A DNA stretch of 9,757 nt from Planctomycetota bacterium (GTDB lineage: Bacteria > Planctomycetota > Planctomycetia > Pirellulales > Thermoguttaceae): the NCBI GenBank assembly GCA_023621895.1, contig JAMOAF010000712.1, forward strand, positions 1 to 9,757, written 5' to 3'. How positions within the stretch are numbered: the stretch's first letter is position 1; every line of letters begins with the position of its first letter. The position numbers and the translations under genes were made by a program. Positions 1 through 7,502 of the stretch are shown in pieces. The notes under the pieces are model-generated. The model made no database searches and was not told where the DNA came from. It saw nothing but the letters and a program-made list of their open reading frames with translations.

Positions 1-79
1 CCGCTCTATGGCGTCCACCCAAGAAGGGTTGAATATCGCGCTACGCCCGCGTCAAAAGCCGTTTGTTATCAGAGATTTC

Positions 80-3000
80 ATGAGTACCTGTCCTGCGTGC
101 CACGCCCAACTGACGGATGCGGCGATCCTCGCCGGCGTTTGCCCGGCGTGCGGCGAGCGGATCGGCTGGAGGGCCGACCAGTCGCCGTCGAATCGCGATT
201 CGGAGACGGTCGATCTCGAAGGCCAAGAGATGCCGCAGGATGGGGGTCCGGAGGACACGGCAGCGACCGTAAACCTGGCTGGGGAAGGGGGCCTTTCGGG
301 TGCCATTCCCAAGATTCGCGACACCGACCAGAATTTGAACCTGCAAACCGCGGCCTTCGATTCCAGCCGGTTTCCGCCGGGCGGCGCCGGCTTCGATTCA
401 GAAGCGGAAGGAACGATCGACGTGGGGGCGGAGGCCGTTGGCGGCCAGCTCCCCGCAGGCGCCGGCCAGGCGCCGGCGGCTGGCGCTGGCGCCGGCGCCG
501 ACCTGGGGGCGCGGGGCACGATCGATTTGGCGCCCGGCAGCACCCACGCCCAGGTTCCGCCGGGCGCGACCGCGGCCGATCCAAATCGAATTCTCGAGGT
601 TTGGGGCAGCAAGCTTGCCCCGGGAAGCAGGCCGCAAGCAACCATCAAGATCGATTCCACCACGACTCTCGGCGCCGGAACCGTTCTGATCAAGTCGCGG
701 AGCGTGGCGGCCTCGCACGATGCTCCGACGGCGAAAGCCGCCGACTACGAGTTGCTCAACGAGATCGGGCAAGGGGGCATGGGTGTCGTCTACGCGGCGC
801 GCCAGGCGTCCTTCAATCGCCGGGTCGCGGTCAAAATGCTGCGCCCCGGGGCCAAGGGCAAAGGCAAGCAACACGAGTTCGTCGCCGAGGCCGTTACCAC
901 CGGAGACCTGGACCATCCCAATATCGTGCCCGTCTATGATTTGGGAACGAATGAAGACGGGGCATTGTTCTACGCAATGAAATGCGTCCAAGGAACGCCC
1001 TGGGACGATGCCTTGCCCGAGAAGTCGCTGGCCGAGAACCTGGCGATTCTCATGAAAGTGGCTGACGCGATCGCCTTCGCCCACGCCAACGGCGTGGTCC
1101 ACCGCGATCTGAAACCGGAAAACATCATGCTCGGCAGCTTTGGCGAGGTCCTCGTGATGGACTGGGGGCTGGCGGTGCGGTTCACCATCGATTCCGAAGG
1201 CCGCGCGTGTTCGTCGAAAACCACCATGGGAGGCACGCCGGCCTACATGGCGCCTGAACTGGTGCTCGGACCGATGGAGCGGATCGGGCCCGCCGCCGAC
1301 ATCTACCTGCTCGGCGCCATCCTCTACGAGATCGTCATCGGCAAGACGCCCCATGCCGGCAGAACGCCCATCGAGTGCCTTCATGCCGCGGCGAAAAACG
1401 TCATCGAGCCGACCGATCAGTCCGGTGAGTTGCTCGAAATCGCCTTGAAGGCGATGCAAACCGAGCCGAAGGACCGCTATGAGAGCGTCCCAGCCTTTCA
1501 GAAGGCGATCCAAGACTATCAATCCCATTCCGAAAGCATCGCCCTACTCAACCACGCGCGAGAGCAACTCGCCAGGGCCAAGGAGACGGGCGATTATCAG
1601 GACTACGCCCGGGCGCTGTTTGGCTGCCAGGAGGCATTGGCCCTCTGGGACGGCAATCGCTCAGCGGCGGCGGAAGTCTCCACGACGAAGATCGCTTACG
1701 CCACGTGCGCCAAAGCCCGCGAGGATTTCGACCTGGCGGCCTCGTTGCTCGATGCCGGCGATCCGGAGCACGCCGACCTGTTGCGGGAAGTGCAAGCCGG
1801 CAAACGCGAGCGCGAAGCCCGCATCCGCCGGCTAAGGAACGCAAAACGCATCGCCCTGGCCCTGATTGTGCTCATTTTCGCCGTGGTCACGACGGCCTAT
1901 TTCGAGATTCGCAAACAGCGCGACCGGGCGGAGCGATCGCGCGAGCGGGCGGAGATCGCCCGTGCCGATGAAGCCGTGGCCCGGCGGGCAGCCGAGCAAG
2001 CCGAAGCCGAAGCGGTCAGGTCGAGAGACATCGCCGAGGAGCGGAGAATCGCCGAGCAGCGCGCCCGCCGCGACGAGGAACAAGCCCGAAAAAAAGCCGA
2101 AGCGGCCAGACGTGCGGAGCAGTACGAAGCCTACGTGGCGCGGATCGGCCTGGCAGCGGCGAAAATCGAAGACAATGCGTTCTCCGACGCCGAGCGCTTG
2201 CTGGCCGAGTGCCGCAAGAGCGAGTTCCGCAACTGGGAGACGGGCCGGCTCTGGCACCTCTGCCAGCAAAGCGTCCAAGCGTTCAAGGCCGAAGGGCCGA
2301 TCGAATCGGTCGCATACAGCCCCGACGGGTATCGCGCACTTCTGGGGGGCTGGGATGGACGCGTCCGCATCGTCGCACTCGCGGACAAAACGCCGCCGCT
2401 CGTGATTACTCACGGTGGTTTTGTTCACTCCGTGGCGTTTTCCCATTCCGGGCGAATTGTCGCCTCGGGTGGAGACGACTGCCGCATCCGCTTGTGGAAT
2501 GCCGCGACCGGGGCGCCGCTCGCCGTCATGGAAGGCCATGGCGACGCGGTAGTCAGCCTCGACTTCTCGCCCGACGATCGATGGGTCCTGAGCGGTTCCT
2601 ACGACGGCACGGCGAGAATCTGGGACACGGCGACGGGTCACCCCTTGAGTGTGCTTCAAGGGCACAGTTGGTGGGTCTGGCAGGCCGTTTTCTCGCCCGA
2701 TGCATCCCGGGTCGTCACCGCCAGCCAGGACGGCCGCGTGATTGTCTGGTCGGTGGCCGATCGAGAGGGAAGGCTCCAATGCGAGCCGGAAACCGAATTC
2801 AACGGCCATGGCGGCCCCGTCTACTCGGCAGCGTTTTCGCCCGACGGACTGCATGTTGCATCGGCCGGATATGACGGACGCGTGATGACCTGGAATCCGG
2901 CCGACGTCAAGCCGGTCGACCTCGCCGCCCGGATCGCCGAAGTGGCTGAACCTGAGCCGCCCCATCAGACGCTCTCCGGCCACGGCGCCTCGGCCAGTTG

Positions 3001-5050
3001 TGTCGTCTACTCGCCCAATGGCCGGCTGATCGCCATCGCCGGCCACGACAATGTCGTGAATATCTGGGACTGGCAGTCCGCAACGCTGATCAAGAGCCTC
3101 CGCGGGCACGGCGGGCGGGTTCGTTGCTGTAGATTCTCCCCCGACGGCCAATTCGTGCTCTCCGGTAGCCACGACGGCCAGGCAAAGGTCTGGTCGCTCG
3201 AAGGCTACCAGGAGGTCCGCGTTCTCAAAGGCCGGCTGCTCCAAGGTCACGCCGACGCCGTGCTCTCGGCGCGGTTCTCCCGCTCGGGCGACCAGGTGGT
3301 CACGGCAAGCCGCGACCGCACGGCGAAAATCTGGGACGCCAATCGCGGCGAGCCGCTCTGCGAACTCAGCGAAGGCCACGAATTCCTCGCGTCCTCGGCC
3401 GTCTTCTTTGCCGACGGCCGCCGGATGCTGACCGCGGCCGGCGACAACACCGTGCGTCTCTGGGACGTGGCCGGCGGCGCCGAACTCCTCTGCCTTGAAG
3501 GCACCGGTCGCGATGGGGCCTTGGCCCTCTCGCACAACGAGCGGTGGATACTCACCGGCTCGACGGACGGCTCGGCCCAGTTGTTCGAGATAAGTGGAAA
3601 GGTGTTGCAGCGGCTCGCGCCCGGCGGCGGAGCGGCCGCGGCGGGGGCCGTCACCGCCGTCGCCTTTGCTCCCAACGACGACCTTCTTCTGATCGGCGAC
3701 GCCCACGGGCGCTGCCAGGTCTGGGCCAGAGAGGGTGAGAACGGTCCTTGGACGAGGCGTTTTCTGCGCCAGAACCACAGCCGCCGGATCGCGGCCGCGG
3801 CCTTCCTGCCCGGCGGCCGGCGGGCCCTCACGGCGAGCCTCGACAACACCGTTGCCCAATGGGATCTGGAGACGGGCGAGGAAATCACCACCGGCGTCCT
3901 CAAGCATCCCGGCCCGGTCACCTCCATGGCCGTGCTGCCCGACGGAAAACAGGCACTGACGACCTGCGACGACGGCCGGCTCCGGCTCTGGAACCTGGAC
4001 AAGGCCGCGGTGGTCGGCGAGATGGCCGGCGGGGACAAGGCTCTCCACCATGTCGCCGTCTCTTGCGACGGCAACCGGGCGCTGACGACCAACACGGTCG
4101 ACCGAATCGTGCGGCTCTGGGATCTCCAAGCGCGCCGTGAGATTGCCCATCCCGGTCGGCCGGGCGCGGCGATGCTGGATTTTTCGATCGTCGGTGGCCT
4201 GGTATGGAATGCCGTTTTCACGCCCGACGGCGCCCGGATTCTCTCCGTCGGCGGAAACGACGCACGCATCTGGGAAATCGGTTCGGACCGCGAACTAATG
4301 AGTTTCAGCCCGCACGGGGCCGTCGCCTGGGCTGAATTTTCGCCCGACGGACGGCTCGTCGTCACGGCCAGTTGGGATAACTCGGCCAAGATCTGGGATG
4401 CCAAGACCGGCCAATCCGTGCGAAAGCTGTCCGGCGGGCACACGCGCTACATCAACAGCGCGACTTTTGCTCCCGATGGCAAAACCATTCTGACCGCCGG
4501 CGATGATCGCACCGCCCGATTCTGGGATGTGCAGTCCGGGCGGCTGATGCCGAAATCGCTGGTTGGCCATACCGACCGGATCCGCCGCGCGGTTTTTTCC
4601 CCTTCAGGGCGCAGAGTGCTCACGGTCTCAGACGACAAGACTGCACGTATCTGGGATGCCGATTCGAGCCAGGCGGTCCGCGTGTTGGCGGGGCACGAGT
4701 GGGCGGTGCTCGACGGAGTCTTTTCGCACGACGACAAGTTCGTCATCACCGGAAGCGAAGACAACCGCGCACACCTCTGGAATGCCGAAACCGGCGAGCT
4801 CATTCGCAAATTTGAAGGCCATGCCGCCGCCGTCACCTCGGTCGCCTTCTCGCCGGACGGCCTGCGGATTCTGACCGGGAGTCGCGATCACACGGCAAAA
4901 CTCTGGGACACCCAGACCGGCAAGGAGCTGCTCAGCCTCCGCGGGCATGATCAGGAAGTGACGAGCGTGAGTTTTTCGCCCTCCGGCCGCTATGCACTCA
5001 GCTCGAGCCGCGATGGAACCGCGATCATTTATTTGGCGGCCGAGTGGTGA
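80..5050 (+). CDS. Membrane-anchored Ser/Thr protein kinase with N-terminal zinc ribbon and 21 WD40-type repeats
   Basis: Probable receptor-like Ser/Thr kinase. Numbered from the ATG at 80: zinc ribbon with C4/C7 and C21/C24; Gly/Ala/Pro-rich linker to about 220; Hanks-type kinase about 222-485; one membrane segment about 591-610; Arg/Glu/Ala-rich charged helix, probably coiled coil, about 611-680; WD40-type repeats about 735-1655. Kinase motifs are intact: glycine loop GQGGMG from residue 230, VAVK lysine K252, HRDLKPEN with D343, metal-binding DWG (for DFG) at D361, and APE ending at E393, so it should be active. I count 21 repeats ending in variants of D-x-x-[AV]-x-[ILV]-W, enough for three seven-bladed propellers. 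With one membrane segment, the kinase should be cytoplasmic and the propellers outside the inner membrane (inference). An in-frame ATG at 8 would add 24 residues and the frame is open to the left edge; I chose 80 because MSTCPACH begins a zinc ribbon as in related planctomycete kinases. No clear ribosome binding site precedes either start. The ligand or target is unknown. Confidence 0.93.
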   Translation: MSTCPACHAQLTDAAILAGVCPACGERIGWRADQSPSNRDSETVDLEGQEMPQDGGPEDTAATVNLAGEGGLSGAIPKIRDTDQNLNLQTAAFDSSRFPPGGAGFDSEAEGTIDVGAEAVGGQLPAGAGQAPAAGAGAGADLGARGTIDLAPGSTHAQVPPGATAADPNRILEVWGSKLAPGSRPQATIKIDSTTTLGAGTVLIKSRSVAASHDAPTAKAADYELLNEIGQGGMGVVYAARQASFNRRVAVKMLRPGAKGKGKQHEFVAEAVTTGDLDHPNIVPVYDLGTNEDGALFYAMKCVQGTPWDDALPEKSLAENLAILMKVADAIAFAHANGVVHRDLKPENIMLGSFGEVLVMDWGLAVRFTIDSEGRACSSKTTMGGTPAYMAPELVLGPMERIGPAADIYLLGAILYEIVIGKTPHAGRTPIECLHAAAKNVIEPTDQSGELLEIALKAMQTEPKDRYESVPAFQKAIQDYQSHSESIALLNHAREQLARAKETGDYQDYARALFGCQEALALWDGNRSAAAEVSTTKIAYATCAKAREDFDLAASLLDAGDPEHADLLREVQAGKREREARIRRLRNAKRIALALIVLIFAVVTTAYFEIRKQRDRAERSRERAEIARADEAVARRAAEQAEAEAVRSRDIAEERRIAEQRARRDEEQARKKAEAARRAEQYEAYVARIGLAAAKIEDNAFSDAERLLAECRKSEFRNWETGRLWHLCQQSVQAFKAEGPIESVAYSPDGYRALLGGWDGRVRIVALADKTPPLVITHGGFVHSVAFSHSGRIVASGGDDCRIRLWNAATGAPLAVMEGHGDAVVSLDFSPDDRWVLSGSYDGTARIWDTATGHPLSVLQGHSWWVWQAVFSPDASRVVTASQDGRVIVWSVADREGRLQCEPETEFNGHGGPVYSAAFSPDGLHVASAGYDGRVMTWNPADVKPVDLAARIAEVAEPEPPHQTLSGHGASASCVVYSPNGRLIAIAGHDNVVNIWDWQSATLIKSLRGHGGRVRCCRFSPDGQFVLSGSHDGQAKVWSLEGYQEVRVLKGRLLQGHADAVLSARFSRSGDQVVTASRDRTAKIWDANRGEPLCELSEGHEFLASSAVFFADGRRMLTAAGDNTVRLWDVAGGAELLCLEGTGRDGALALSHNERWILTGSTDGSAQLFEISGKVLQRLAPGGGAAAAGAVTAVAFAPNDDLLLIGDAHGRCQVWAREGENGPWTRRFLRQNHSRRIAAAAFLPGGRRALTASLDNTVAQWDLETGEEITTGVLKHPGPVTSMAVLPDGKQALTTCDDGRLRLWNLDKAAVVGEMAGGDKALHHVAVSCDGNRALTTNTVDRIVRLWDLQARREIAHPGRPGAAMLDFSIVGGLVWNAVFTPDGARILSVGGNDARIWEIGSDRELMSFSPHGAVAWAEFSPDGRLVVTASWDNSAKIWDAKTGQSVRKLSGGHTRYINSATFAPDGKTILTAGDDRTARFWDVQSGRLMPKSLVGHTDRIRRAVFSPSGRRVLTVSDDKTARIWDADSSQAVRVLAGHEWAVLDGVFSHDDKFVITGSEDNRAHLWNAETGELIRKFEGHAAAVTSVAFSPDGLRILTGSRDHTAKLWDTQTGKELLSLRGHDQEVTSVSFSPSGRYALSSSRDGTAIIYLAAEW

Positions 5051-5082
5051 GGAAACGTTCCGCCGTTAGCGATCAGCCGCGA

Positions 5083-5131
5083 GGTTACAGGATACAAGTT
5101 GCAGGTCACGGGATACAGGCCACGGGATATC
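5083..5131 (+). repeat. Three degenerate 14-bp repeats, consensus GGYYACRGGATACA
   Basis: GGTTACAGGATACA lies at 5083-5096, GGTCACGGGATACA at 5104-5117 and GGCCACGGGATATC at 5118-5131. The last two abut exactly and the first is separated by 7 bases. Two inverted relatives lie at 5227-5240 and 5213-5226. They lie just after the kinase stop codon. Their function is unknown. Confidence 0.6.
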
Positions 5132-5243
5132 GATTACAGACCTCGTTCCCAAGCTCCGGCTTGGGAACGACAGTCAGGCGAGTAGCGCCGCCGGGAACCA
5201 AAGACTTGACCTTCCGAGCCGTGGCCGTTACCCTGTGACCTGC
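5101..5243. repeat. 143-bp element bounded by 25-bp imperfect inverted repeats
   Basis: Bases 5101-5125 and the reverse complement of 5219-5243 agree at 21 of 25 positions: 9 perfect at the outer end (GCAGGTCAC/GTGACCTGC), an imperfect 8-base middle, then 8 perfect (GGCCACGG/CCGTGGCC). The perfect palindrome 5144-5169 sits inside the 93-base interior. As RNA it could fold into a long interrupted stem ending 10 bases before the esterase ribosome binding site at 5254-5260. It could be a decayed miniature element, a terminator for the kinase gene, or a leader structure. No open reading frame of interest and no clear target-site duplication were seen. Confidence 0.55.
5144..5169 (+). repeat. Dispersed palindromic repeat, copy 1
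   Basis: Perfect hairpin with 11-base arms CGTTCCCAAGC and GCTTGGGAACG around the loop TCCG. In this orientation the RNA has a C(UCCG)G loop, a member of the very stable UNCG tetraloops. Related copies lie at 6565-6590, 6634-6659 and, in opposite orientation, 8063-8088. No T-run follows, so it is not a classical intrinsic terminator. Confidence 0.85.
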
Positions 5244-5266
5244 CAGTCATTTTGGAGGAGTCAACG

Positions 5267-6556
5267 ATGCCGGTTTCTGTTCTTCGCATGGTCTTGGCGG
5301 TCTCCGCTGTCGCGTTGCTCGGCGGCGACGTTGCGGGGCAGGGATTCGTTCCCAACTATGACGAGAGCAAGGTTCCCGCTTATGTTCTGCCGGACCCGCT
5401 CCAAATGAGCGACGGCAGCCGCGTGGATACCGCGGAAAAATGGACACGGCTGCGCCGGCCGGAGATCCTCCGGTTGTTCGAGGACCATGTTTACGGAAGG
5501 ACGCCCGGGCGTCCCAAGGAGCTTTCGTTCGAGCTGCGCGGCTGCGCAGACGCCCTGGAGGGCACGGCCGTCCGCAAGGAGGTCCGAATCCACATCGCGG
5601 GTAGCGGCCGCCGCCTGCCGATCGACCTTCTGCTCTATCTGCCCAAGTCGAGGACAAAACCCGCGCCGGTCTTCCTCGGATTGAACTTCAACGGCAACCA
5701 TTCCGTCTGCGATGATCCGGGCATCACGCTCTCCAACGCGTGGATGCGCGATCGGAAGGGGACAGGCGTCGTCGATCACCGCGCGACGGAAGAATCCCGC
5801 GGATCGAGCGCCAGCCAGTGGCAAGTCCCGAAGCTCCTCGCCCGGGGCTACGGCCTGGCGACGATCTACTACGGCGACATCGATCCGGACTTCGACGACG
5901 GTTTCCAGAACGGGGTCCATCCGCTGTTCTATTCCGCGGGGCAGACAAAACCCGCCGCGGACGAGTGGGGTTCGATCGGGGCTTGGGCCTGGGGTTTAAG
6001 CCGCGCGATGGACTATCTGGCAACGGACGCCGACGTCGATTCCAAGCGGGTTGCCGTGATGGGCCACTCGCGGCTGGGCAAGACGGCCCTTTGGGCGGGC
6101 GCTCAAGACGAACGGTTCGCCCTGGTGATCTCCAACAACTCCGGCTGCGGCGGGGCCGCGCTGAGCCGGCGGGAATTCGGCGAAACGGTCGCGCGGATCA
6201 ACACGAGCTTCCCCCACTGGTTCTGCGACAATTTCACGCGATACAACGATCGCGTCAACGACTTGCCGGTCGACCAGCACATGCTGATCGCACTGGTGGC
6301 CCCGCGGCCGGTCTACGTGGCCAGCGCGGAGAAAGACCAGTGGGCCGACCCGCGCGGCGAGTTCCTCGCGGCCAAGGCCGCCGATCCGGTCTACCGGCTG
6401 TTGGGAACCGACGGCATGGCGGCCGTCGAGATGCCGGGCTTGGAGCAGCCGGTTACCAGCCGCATCGGCTACCACATCCGCAAGGGCGAGCATGCCGTGA
6501 CGGAATATGACTGGCAACGATACATGGATTTTGCGGACCGGCATCTTGGGCGCTAG
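5267..6556 (+). CDS. Secreted alpha/beta hydrolase, probable CE15 glucuronoyl esterase
   Basis: Predicted 429-residue exported esterase. CE15 enzymes cleave the ester between 4-O-methyl-glucuronic acid on xylan and lignin alcohols; that substrate is inferred from the family. Residues 1-25 form a signal peptide with hydrophobic core [13 protein letters not shown] and likely cleavage near AGQ. The nucleophile is S268 in GHSRLGK, as in CE15, followed by [11 protein letters not shown] (292-302), typical of bacterial CE15 proteins. The acidic residue probably lies in [14 protein letters not shown] (about 352-365), and the histidine is probably H409 in [11 protein letters not shown]. Length fits a single catalytic domain; no carbohydrate-binding module is visible. 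The ATG at 5267 is preceded by GGAGGAG at 5254-5260 with a 6-base gap, which rules out the TTG at 5252. No other polysaccharide enzyme is seen here, and a 216-bp spacer separates it from the kinase gene, so it is probably transcribed alone. An acetyl esterase-type activity is the main alternative. Confidence 0.88.
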   Translation: MPVSVLRMVLAVSAVALLGGDVAGQGFVPNYDESKVPAYVLPDPLQMSDGSRVDTAEKWTRLRRPEILRLFEDHVYGRTPGRPKELSFELRGCADALEGTAVRKEVRIHIAGSGRRLPIDLLLYLPKSRTKPAPVFLGLNFNGNHSVCDDPGITLSNAWMRDRKGTGVVDHRATEESRGSSASQWQVPKLLARGYGLATIYYGDIDPDFDDGFQNGVHPLFYSAGQTKPAADEWGSIGAWAWGLSRAMDYLATDADVDSKRVAVMGHSRLGKTALWAGAQDERFALVISNNSGCGGAALSRREFGETVARINTSFPHWFCDNFTRYNDRVNDLPVDQHMLIALVAPRPVYVASAEKDQWADPRGEFLAAKAADPVYRLLGTDGMAAVEMPGLEQPVTSRIGYHIRKGEHAVTEYDWQRYMDFADRHLGR

Positions 6557-6564
6557 TTGCCCCT

Positions 6565-6590
6565 GGTTCCCAATCTCCGGCTTGGGAACC
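6565..6590 (+). repeat. Dispersed palindromic repeat, copy 2 (one mismatch)
   Basis: Arms GGTTCCCAATC and GCTTGGGAACC around TCCG. A T/C mismatch one pair below the loop is the only break. The outer pair is G-C here instead of the C-G of copy 1. Confidence 0.8.
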
Positions 6591-6633
6591 GCTGCTTGCC
6601 GTCCCGCAACGTTCCTGGACCGATTTGGCCCCT

Positions 6634-6659
6634 GGTTCCCAAGCTCCGGCTTGGGAACC
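6634..6659 (+). repeat. Dispersed palindromic repeat, copy 3 (perfect)
   Basis: Perfect 11-base arms GGTTCCCAAGC and GCTTGGGAACC around TCCG, in the same orientation as copies 1 and 2. Confidence 0.85.
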
Positions 6660-6725
6660 GCTGCTTGCCGTCCCGCAACTGCCGCGGACCTTCGCCGCCC
6701 CGGTCCGACATCGAGCCGAAATGGT

Positions 6726-7046
6726 TCAGCCTTCCTCGTGTTTTTCGTCGAGTTCGGCGTCGATGTCGATGATTTCCTCGAATTCGTCTTCGCGGCGAAA
6801 AACCAGTTCGGATTGCTCGGGGTCGTAGTCGAGGACAAGTTCTCCGATCGCGTCGTCGGCGGTCGCGTCGAGCACCAGGATCAGCGTCCCTTCGTATTCG
6901 AACGTGACATCTCCTTCGCGGTGTTCGTCAATCACCAGGTCGACGCCGGCCGCCGACATGGCGATCCGAAAGCACTTCTCTTTTTCGTCGATCTCGTGCA
7001 ATACGGCGGTCTTCATTCGTTCGGCCGCGGCTTCGGTAATCTGCAT
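6726..7046 (-). CDS. Small acidic protein resembling an A-type (HesB/IscA-like) fold, cysteine ligands absent
   Basis: 106 residues. The start MQITEAAAERMK, then CFRIAMSAAGVDLVID (25-40), the middle YEGTLILVLDATADDAIGE (51-69) and LDYDPEQSELVFR (72-84) follow the pattern of A-type iron-sulfur carrier proteins such as IscA, HesB and ErpA. The usual ligands are missing: the GCSG loop is replaced by SAAGV, and the C-terminal CGC by a tail rich in Glu and Asp (86-106). The only cysteine is C25. It is therefore unlikely to carry a cluster in the canonical way, and its role is unknown. The frame is open upstream to 7187, but the ATG at 7046 has GGAG on its own strand 8 bases before it, and the extra 47 residues look non-coding. 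It is downstream of the cold-shock gene on the same strand, 237 bp away with a likely terminator between, so it probably has its own promoter. Fold assignment is moderate; that it is a real gene is more certain. Confidence 0.72.
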   Translation of the reverse strand: MQITEAAAERMKTAVLHEIDEKEKCFRIAMSAAGVDLVIDEHREGDVTFEYEGTLILVLDATADDAIGELVLDYDPEQSELVFRREDEFEEIIDIDAELDEKHEEG

Positions 7047-7190
7047 CCGCGTTTCTCCGGCGCCGCCGGAGCCTTTCTGGGTTGATTTGGGGATTGCGAC
7101 CGGCGCACTGGCAGCCCAGCGGGAGCCCGACCGTGTTCTGCGGGAAGCAATGAAAACATGCTCTCCGCGCCGGATCGGAGAAACCACCGG

Positions 7191-7237
7191 AAAAACGACA
7201 AGAGGTCATCCCCAGAACGCCCCGGCACGGGATGACC
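7191..7237 (-). terminator. Likely intrinsic terminator of the cold-shock gene
   Basis: On the minus strand a perfect 9-bp stem, GGTCATCCC with GGGATGACC (7229-7237 with 7204-7212) around a 16-base loop, is followed by TCTTGTCGTTTTTC. It begins 46 bases after the cold-shock stop codon. The T-tract is interrupted and the loop is large, so efficiency is uncertain. Confidence 0.45.
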
Positions 7238-7283
7238 GAATTGCGCCGTGCCGTGCCTGTTCCCGATCGGGGAAACGGACGGT

Positions 7284-7502
7284 TCAGGAGCCGGGGCGGA
7301 CGACCGAAGCCCGCGGTCCCTTGTTGCGCCGTCTCGGATCCTCGCTAACATCGAGTTCGTACTCGACGGTTTGGCCCTCCTGAAGATCGTCGAAGTTCGC
7401 CCCCTCGACCGAGGACAGGTGAAAGAACACCTCCCCGCGATCACCGCTAATGAACCCGAATCCCCGGTCCGAGACAATCTTCTTAATGACACCATTGGGC
7501 AT
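7284..7502 (-). CDS. Cold-shock domain protein (CspA family)
   Basis: 72-residue single cold-shock domain, an RNA/ssDNA-binding beta barrel thought to act as an RNA chaperone in the cytoplasm. Both nucleic-acid motifs are present: RNP1 as RGFGFI (13-18) and RNP2 as VFFHLS (25-30). The start MPNGVIKKI is typical of the family, and the C-terminus is slightly extended and basic (RRRNKGPR at 57-64). The frame is open upstream to 7757, but the ATG at 7502 is preceded on its strand by GAGGAG (plus-strand 7511-7516) at an 8-base gap, and the upstream translation has no domain character. Length and motifs match family norms. Temperature control cannot be judged from the sequence; no recognised cold-box was seen upstream. 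Confidence 0.93.
   Translation of the reverse strand: MPNGVIKKIVSDRGFGFISGDRGEVFFHLSSVEGANFDDLQEGQTVEYELDVSEDPRRRNKGPRASVVRPGS

Larger units (their letters stand above)
6559..6679 (+). repeat. 52-bp direct duplication (6559-6610 and 6628-6679)
   Basis: Two 52-base copies, 69 bases apart start to start, differ at one base (T at 6574, G at 6643). Each holds the dispersed palindrome and then a shared 20-base tail, GCTGCTTGCCGTCCCGCAAC. A 17-base unrelated spacer lies between them. The duplication begins 3 bases after the esterase stop codon and lies in a convergent spacer, where the hairpins could end transcription from either side. Confidence 0.85.

Noticed and set aside
8..79. N-terminal extension of the kinase from the ATG at 8
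   Set aside because: The added 24 residues precede the zinc ribbon and have no recognisable feature; the ATG at 80 starts directly at the ribbon. The upstream start cannot be fully excluded because the frame is open to the window edge.
398..1528. 376-codon minus-strand frame opposite the kinase domain
   Set aside because: It is entirely antisense to invariant kinase motifs and its translation is Arg/Gly-rich without domain character.
1832..4150. 772-codon open frame on the minus strand opposite the WD40 region
   Set aside because: It is a by-product of high GC and repetitive WD40 codons on the other strand. Its translation shows no domain, while the plus-strand frame gives clear kinase and WD40 motifs.
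5261..5920. 219-codon minus-strand frame within the esterase gene
   Set aside because: It is antisense to conserved CE15 sequence, and the plus-strand gene has a signal peptide and ribosome binding site.
6559..6679. Possible CRISPR array (two near-identical repeats with a short spacer)
   Set aside because: There are only two copies, the unit is 52 bases and the spacer just 17, the palindrome also occurs alone elsewhere in both orientations, and no cas gene is present.
6507..7085. 192-codon plus-strand frame from the esterase end through the repeats
   Set aside because: It translates the palindromes twice and then runs antisense to the A-type-like gene, which has its own ribosome binding site and family-like sequence.
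7047..7187. Upstream in-frame extension of the A-type-like gene
   Set aside because: The Arg/Ser-rich 47 residues do not resemble the family, and the internal ATG at 7046 has a well-spaced GGAG site.
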